A DNA stretch of 9,262 nucleotides from Clostridia bacterium (lineage in GTDB: Bacteria > Bacillota > Clostridia > Oscillospirales > Acutalibacteraceae). Shown one piece after another: positions 6,550 to 9,262 of the stretch (its first letter is position 1; every line of letters starts with the position of its first letter). The DNA is taken from the NCBI GenBank assembly GCA_900767025.1, contig CAAFXS010000060.1, positions 1 to 9,262 on the forward strand, read 5' to 3'. Under the pieces are notes generated by a model. It made no database searches. It saw only the letters and a program-made list of their open reading frames with translations, and was not told the DNA's origin. The translations under genes and the position numbers were made by a program.

Positions 6550-7599
6550 ATGCCAAAGAAAACAGATAAAAAAGAAATCTCAATCCGTAGTTCTGCTGCG
6601 GAGTACCTCACTTTTGTTGCAGCTACAGGAGACGACAAGAACAGTGTTGAAGTTCGTTATGAAGACGAAAATATCTGGATTACGCAGAAAATGCTTGCAA
6701 CTTTGTATGAAGTTGAAACTAATACTATTAATTATCACATAAAAAAGATTTTTGAGGATTCAGAATTAACAGAAGAGGCAACTATTCGAAATTTTCGAAT
6801 AGTTCAAATCGAAGGAACAAGGCAAGTTTCTCGTGATGTGGAACATTACAATCTTCAGATGATTATCGCTGTCGGCTTTAAGGTGAATTCGGAACGTGCT
6901 GTTCAGTTCAGAAAGTGGGTAAATCAGATTGCAAAGGATTACACAATAAAAGGCTGGGTTCTTGACAGCGACAGGCTTAAAAACGGCGGTTCTATTTTGA
7001 CAAAAGAATATTTCAGCCGCTTGCTTGAAGAAATACGTGAAATACGGCTTTCGGAGAGGCAGTTCTATCAAAAAGTAACTGACTTATATGCAACGGCAGT
7101 CGATTACGACAAGAATGCAAAGACGACAAAGGATTTTTTTGCCAAGGTTCAAAACAAGCTGCATTGGGCTATTCATAGACACACCGCTGCAGAATTGATT
7201 TATGAACGAGCTGACAGTACAAAAGAAAACATGGGGCTTACAACATGGGAAGGAAGCCCAAGTGCAAAAATCAGGAAAAGCGATGTTTCTATTGCAAAAA
7301 ACTATTTGAGCAAAGATGAGCTTCATGCACTTGAACTTATTGTTTCCGGTTATCTTGATTTTGCCGAGATGCAGGCAAACCGCAATATTCCTATGACAAT
7401 GGAAGACTGGGCAAGACATCTTGACCGAATTTTAACGGCAACCGAACATGAAATTTTGACAAACGCTGGAAAAATCAGCATGGAAGTTGCAAAAGAGCAC
7501 GCAGAAACCGAATGGGAAAAATACCGCATAATCCAAGATAGAATTTATCAGAGCGACTTTGATTTATTCTTGAAAGATGTGAAGAAATTAGAAAAATAG
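6550..7599 (+). CDS. Virulence RhuM family protein
   Basis: The 349-residue protein matches the RhuM family, named after a gene of a Salmonella pathogenicity island but widespread in type I RM loci. The N-terminal part (about 33-150) holds a predicted helix-turn-helix-like module: WITQKMLATLYEVETNTINYHIKKIF, then the family-typical NFRIVQ, VSRDVEHYNLQMIIAVGFKV, QFRKWV and KGWVLDSDRLK. The C-terminal part is helical, with VQNKLHWAIHRHTAAELI and ALELIVSGYLDFAE. Length is normal. AAGGAG at 6536-6541 lies eight bases before the ATG. The stop is 13 bases from hsdM, whose RBS overlaps it, so the two genes are almost certainly co-transcribed. The 5' part is AT-rich (15/60 in 6721-6780), the 3' part closer to hsdM (25/60 in 7321-7380). 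Molecular function is unknown; DNA binding is inferred from the N-terminal fold only. A perfect 12-bp inverted repeat lies inside at 6780-6804. Confidence 0.9.
   Translation: MPKKTDKKEISIRSSAAEYLTFVAATGDDKNSVEVRYEDENIWITQKMLATLYEVETNTINYHIKKIFEDSELTEEATIRNFRIVQIEGTRQVSRDVEHYNLQMIIAVGFKVNSERAVQFRKWVNQIAKDYTIKGWVLDSDRLKNGGSILTKEYFSRLLEEIREIRLSERQFYQKVTDLYATAVDYDKNAKTTKDFFAKVQNKLHWAIHRHTAAELIYERADSTKENMGLTTWEGSPSAKIRKSDVSIAKNYLSKDELHALELIVSGYLDFAEMQANRNIPMTMEDWARHLDRILTATEHEILTNAGKISMEVAKEHAETEWEKYRIIQDRIYQSDFDLFLKDVKKLEK
6780..6804. repeat. Perfect 12-bp inverted repeat inside the rhuM-like gene
   Basis: AACTATTCGAAA at 6780-6791 and TTTCGAATAGTT at 6793-6804 are exact reverse complements around a single T. 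The one-base centre makes it look more like a DNA dyad for a dimeric protein than an RNA hairpin. It lies about 230 bases into the coding region, under T-I-R-N-F-R-I-V. Confidence 0.8.
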
Positions 7600-7612
7600 G
7601 AGACAAACAAAA

Positions 7613-9073
7613 ATGCCAAACATATCAGGAATCATAAAATCTCTACAGAACATAATGAGGAAAGACCAGGGAGTTTCTGGCGACGCTCAGCGCATTGAGC
7701 AGCTGGGATGGATGATTGCGCTCAAAATTCTTGATGACAAGGATGCGGAGATGGAGCTTTTGAGCGATGATTATGTTTCTGTGATTCCTGAAAAGCTGCG
7801 GTGGCGTTCATGGGCTGGTGACAGCGAGGGCATTACCGGCGATGCTATGAAGGAGTTTGTGGACGGCGAGCTTTTTCCGGGCTTGCAGAATCTTGATGTT
7901 TCTGATGGCAGCGACCTGTCTGACGACAGGCATGGTGGCGTAAACAGGCGTGCGGTTCTTGTTCGTGATATTTTTGCAGGCACCAACAACTACATGAAAA
8001 ACGGAACGATTATCCGCCAGGTTGTGAACAAGCTGAATGAAATTGATTTTAATGCCAGCGAGGACCGTCACACATTCGGCGATATTTACGAAAGTCTTTT
8101 GCGCGATTTGCAGAGCGCTGGAAACTATGGGGAGTTTTACACTCCGCGGGCAGTTACAGAAATCATGACGGAGATTATTAATCCTCGCCTTGGAGAAAAA
8201 GTTCTTGACCCGGCCTGCGGAACCGGCGGATTTTTGACGAGCGCGATTGAAAATATCAGAAATCAGGATGTTCACTCTGTTGAAGATTTGAAGACTCTTG
8301 AAAGTACAATCCGCGGCCAGGAGCTTAAGCCGCTTCCTTTTATGCTTTGCGTTACAAACCTGATTCTCCATGATATTGAAGTTCCAAATATTATTAACGG
8401 CGACAGCTTGAACCGCGAGTACACAAGCATTGGCGCAAAGGACAGGGTTGATGTCATTCTTGCTAATCCGCCTTTTGGCGCGAGTGTAAGCGATGGCATT
8501 GAGACTAATTATCCGGCTCAGTTCCGTACTACAGAAAGCGCCGATTTGTTTTTGCTTTTGATGATTCGTTATCTTCGTGATGGCGGACGGGCTGCAATTG
8601 TTCTGCCTGATGGTTCTCTGACTGGCGACGGCGTAAAGCAGAGAATCCGCGAGGAGTTTTTGAAGCAGTGCAATGTTCATACTATCGTGCGACTGCCGAA
8701 CTCTGTCTTTCAGCCTTATGCTTCGGTTGCGACAAATCTTTTGTTTTTTACAAAAGGCGAGCCAACAAAAGAAATATGGTATTGGGAACATAAGTTGCCG
8801 GAAGGTCAGAAATCATATTCTAAAACAAGGCCAATTCAAAAAAGTGAATTTGCTTCTCTTAAAGAATGGTGGGGCAACCGTGTTGAAAACGAGCAGGCCT
8901 GGCGGGTTCCTGTTGAGCGTATTGCTGAAAACGGCTGGAATCTTGATATAAAAAATCCGTTTGTGAAGGAAGAAGAAGTAACGCACAGTACGGCGGAACT
9001 TCTGGATATGCTGAGCGCGTCGTTTAAGAAAAGTGATGTGCTGATTGCAGAGTTAAAGAAGGAATTGAAGTAA
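7613..9073 (+). CDS. hsdM: Type I restriction enzyme modification subunit (HsdM)
   Basis: HsdM is the S-adenosylmethionine-dependent N6-adenine methyltransferase subunit, working as M2S and as part of the R2M2S complex. The 486-residue product has the N-terminal HsdM domain (about 5-140, with DAQRIEQLGWMIALKILDD), the family signature GEFYTPR at 173-179, motif I (AdoMet binding) DPACGTGGFL at 199-208 and the catalytic motif IV NPPFG at 285-289, followed by LPDG at 331-334 and a C-terminal helical tail that would contact HsdS. Length and motifs are normal and complete. AGGAGA at 7598-7603 overlaps the stop of the preceding gene and sits nine bases before the ATG. G+C (29/60 in 8161-8220) matches hsdR and the conserved centre of hsdS. 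It is the last gene of the locus, an unusual position, behind two hairpins that could reduce readthrough from hsdR. Confidence 0.96.
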   Translation: MPNISGIIKSLQNIMRKDQGVSGDAQRIEQLGWMIALKILDDKDAEMELLSDDYVSVIPEKLRWRSWAGDSEGITGDAMKEFVDGELFPGLQNLDVSDGSDLSDDRHGGVNRRAVLVRDIFAGTNNYMKNGTIIRQVVNKLNEIDFNASEDRHTFGDIYESLLRDLQSAGNYGEFYTPRAVTEIMTEIINPRLGEKVLDPACGTGGFLTSAIENIRNQDVHSVEDLKTLESTIRGQELKPLPFMLCVTNLILHDIEVPNIINGDSLNREYTSIGAKDRVDVILANPPFGASVSDGIETNYPAQFRTTESADLFLLLMIRYLRDGGRAAIVLPDGSLTGDGVKQRIREEFLKQCNVHTIVRLPNSVFQPYASVATNLLFFTKGEPTKEIWYWEHKLPEGQKSYSKTRPIQKSEFASLKEWWGNRVENEQAWRVPVERIAENGWNLDIKNPFVKEEEVTHSTAELLDMLSASFKKSDVLIAELKKELK

Positions 9074-9094
9074 ATTCCATGATGAAAAAATAGA

Positions 9095-9110
9095 GGTCTG
9101 TCCCCATTTT
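9095..9110. other. Possible mobile-element edge motif
   Basis: GGTCTGTCCCCATTTT lies 21 bases after hsdM. Its reverse complement, AAAATGGGGACAGACC, resembles a short sequence I recall recurring at the borders of REP/IS200-like transposon remnants in many genomes. This rests on memory and a 16-base match only; no transposase is visible. Confidence 0.3.
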
Positions 9111-9148
9111 ATTCAACCCTGCGTTAGCAACATGGAGGGCTGCCTGAT

Positions 9149-9217
9149 ATGCACCCAAAAAAGGTGACAGTTTTAAAAGTCACTGGTGTCAATTTGGTGA
9201 CACTTTTTATTTTTTAG
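9149..9217 (+). other. 22-codon open frame overlapping the terminator (doubtful)
   Basis: ATG at 9149 opens a frame ending in TAG at 9215-9217, encoding a short Val/Leu/Thr/Ile-rich peptide beginning MHPKKVTVLKV. GGAGG at 9134-9138 is ten bases upstream, slightly far. The frame covers both hairpins. It may be chance, a remnant, or a leader peptide for a gene beyond the window. Confidence 0.15.
9164..9215 (+). terminator. Rho-independent terminator downstream of hsdM
   Basis: The terminator stem is GTGTCA at 9186-9191 with TGACAC at 9198-9203 around ATTTGG, followed by T5-A-T6 (9204-9215). A second hairpin, GTGAC at 9164-9168 with GTCAC at 9179-9183, stands just before it. The arms share GGTGACA direct repeats (9163-9169 and 9196-9202), so alternative pairings such as TGACA 9165-9169 with TGTCA 9187-9191 are possible. 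It most simply ends the rhuM-hsdM transcript about 115-140 bases past the stop. Confidence 0.7.
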
Positions 9218-9262
9218 TTAGCTGTAATACAGCATATTTATTTTACTGCAGCCGTTTGAGTG

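Noticed and set aside
6314..6583. Minus-strand open frame of 89 codons across the hairpin array, starting with a hydrophobic stretch
   Set aside because: It overlaps the rhuM RBS and start, its sequence is dictated by the repeat, and no ribosome binding site or family resemblance supports it.
7808..8791. Long minus-strand open frame (327 codons) opposite hsdM
   Set aside because: It is an antisense shadow of a gene with complete methyltransferase motifs; the translation has no recognisable domain.
1..9262. tRNA, rRNA or CRISPR array
   Set aside because: No cloverleaf, ribosomal RNA sequence or regularly spaced direct repeats were seen by eye in the intergenic regions.

Overview
The window reads as an accessory defence locus from an AT-rich bacterium, most likely a gut, rumen or oral spirochaete of the Treponema type. 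That placement is an inference from codon style, protein flavour and the peculiar GC-rich repeat in the middle; no taxonomic marker gene is present. Every complete gene lies on the + strand and together they form one composite type I restriction-modification (RM) locus.

Layout: (i) 1-334, a probable divergent gene start at the extreme left edge (minus strand) and a 300-base intergenic stretch with promoter-like sequences for the locus. (ii) 335-2776, hsdR, the restriction/translocation subunit. (iii) 2813-3922, a DUF1016/YhcG-type PDDEXK nuclease. (iv) 3919-4107, the 5' stump of a broken hsdS. (v) 4095-4919, a KilA-N domain protein. (vi) 4916-6256, a complete two-TRD hsdS. (vii) 6257-6549, a gene-free gap with a strong hairpin right after the hsdS stop and a GC-rich array of small hairpins. 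(viii) 6550-7599, a RhuM-family protein. (ix) 7613-9073, hsdM, the adenine methyltransferase subunit. (x) 9074-9262, a flank with a rho-independent terminator and a possible mobile-element edge.

How the genes work together: HsdM plus HsdS form the modification enzyme, and adding HsdR gives the restriction complex; all three core subunits look intact. Interleaved are three accessory genes that are known companions of type I RM loci but whose roles are not settled: the DUF1016 nuclease, the KilA-N protein and the RhuM protein. Coupling is tight: ATGA overlaps join DUF1016 to the hsdS stump and KilA-N to hsdS, and rhuM-hsdM are separated by only 13 bases.

The most informative structure is in the middle. 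The hsdS stump is GC-richer (32/60 G+C in 3961-4020) and ends abruptly near 4060, where composition falls to about 30 percent. AT-rich sequence continues through KilA-N and the first TRD of the intact hsdS, and GC jumps back to 50 percent in the conserved centre of hsdS near 5461-5520. This looks like replacement of a TRD1 by an imported block carrying KilA-N plus a new TRD1. Two perfect 12-bp inverted repeats lie inside the early coding parts of the KilA-N and RhuM genes, one in each.
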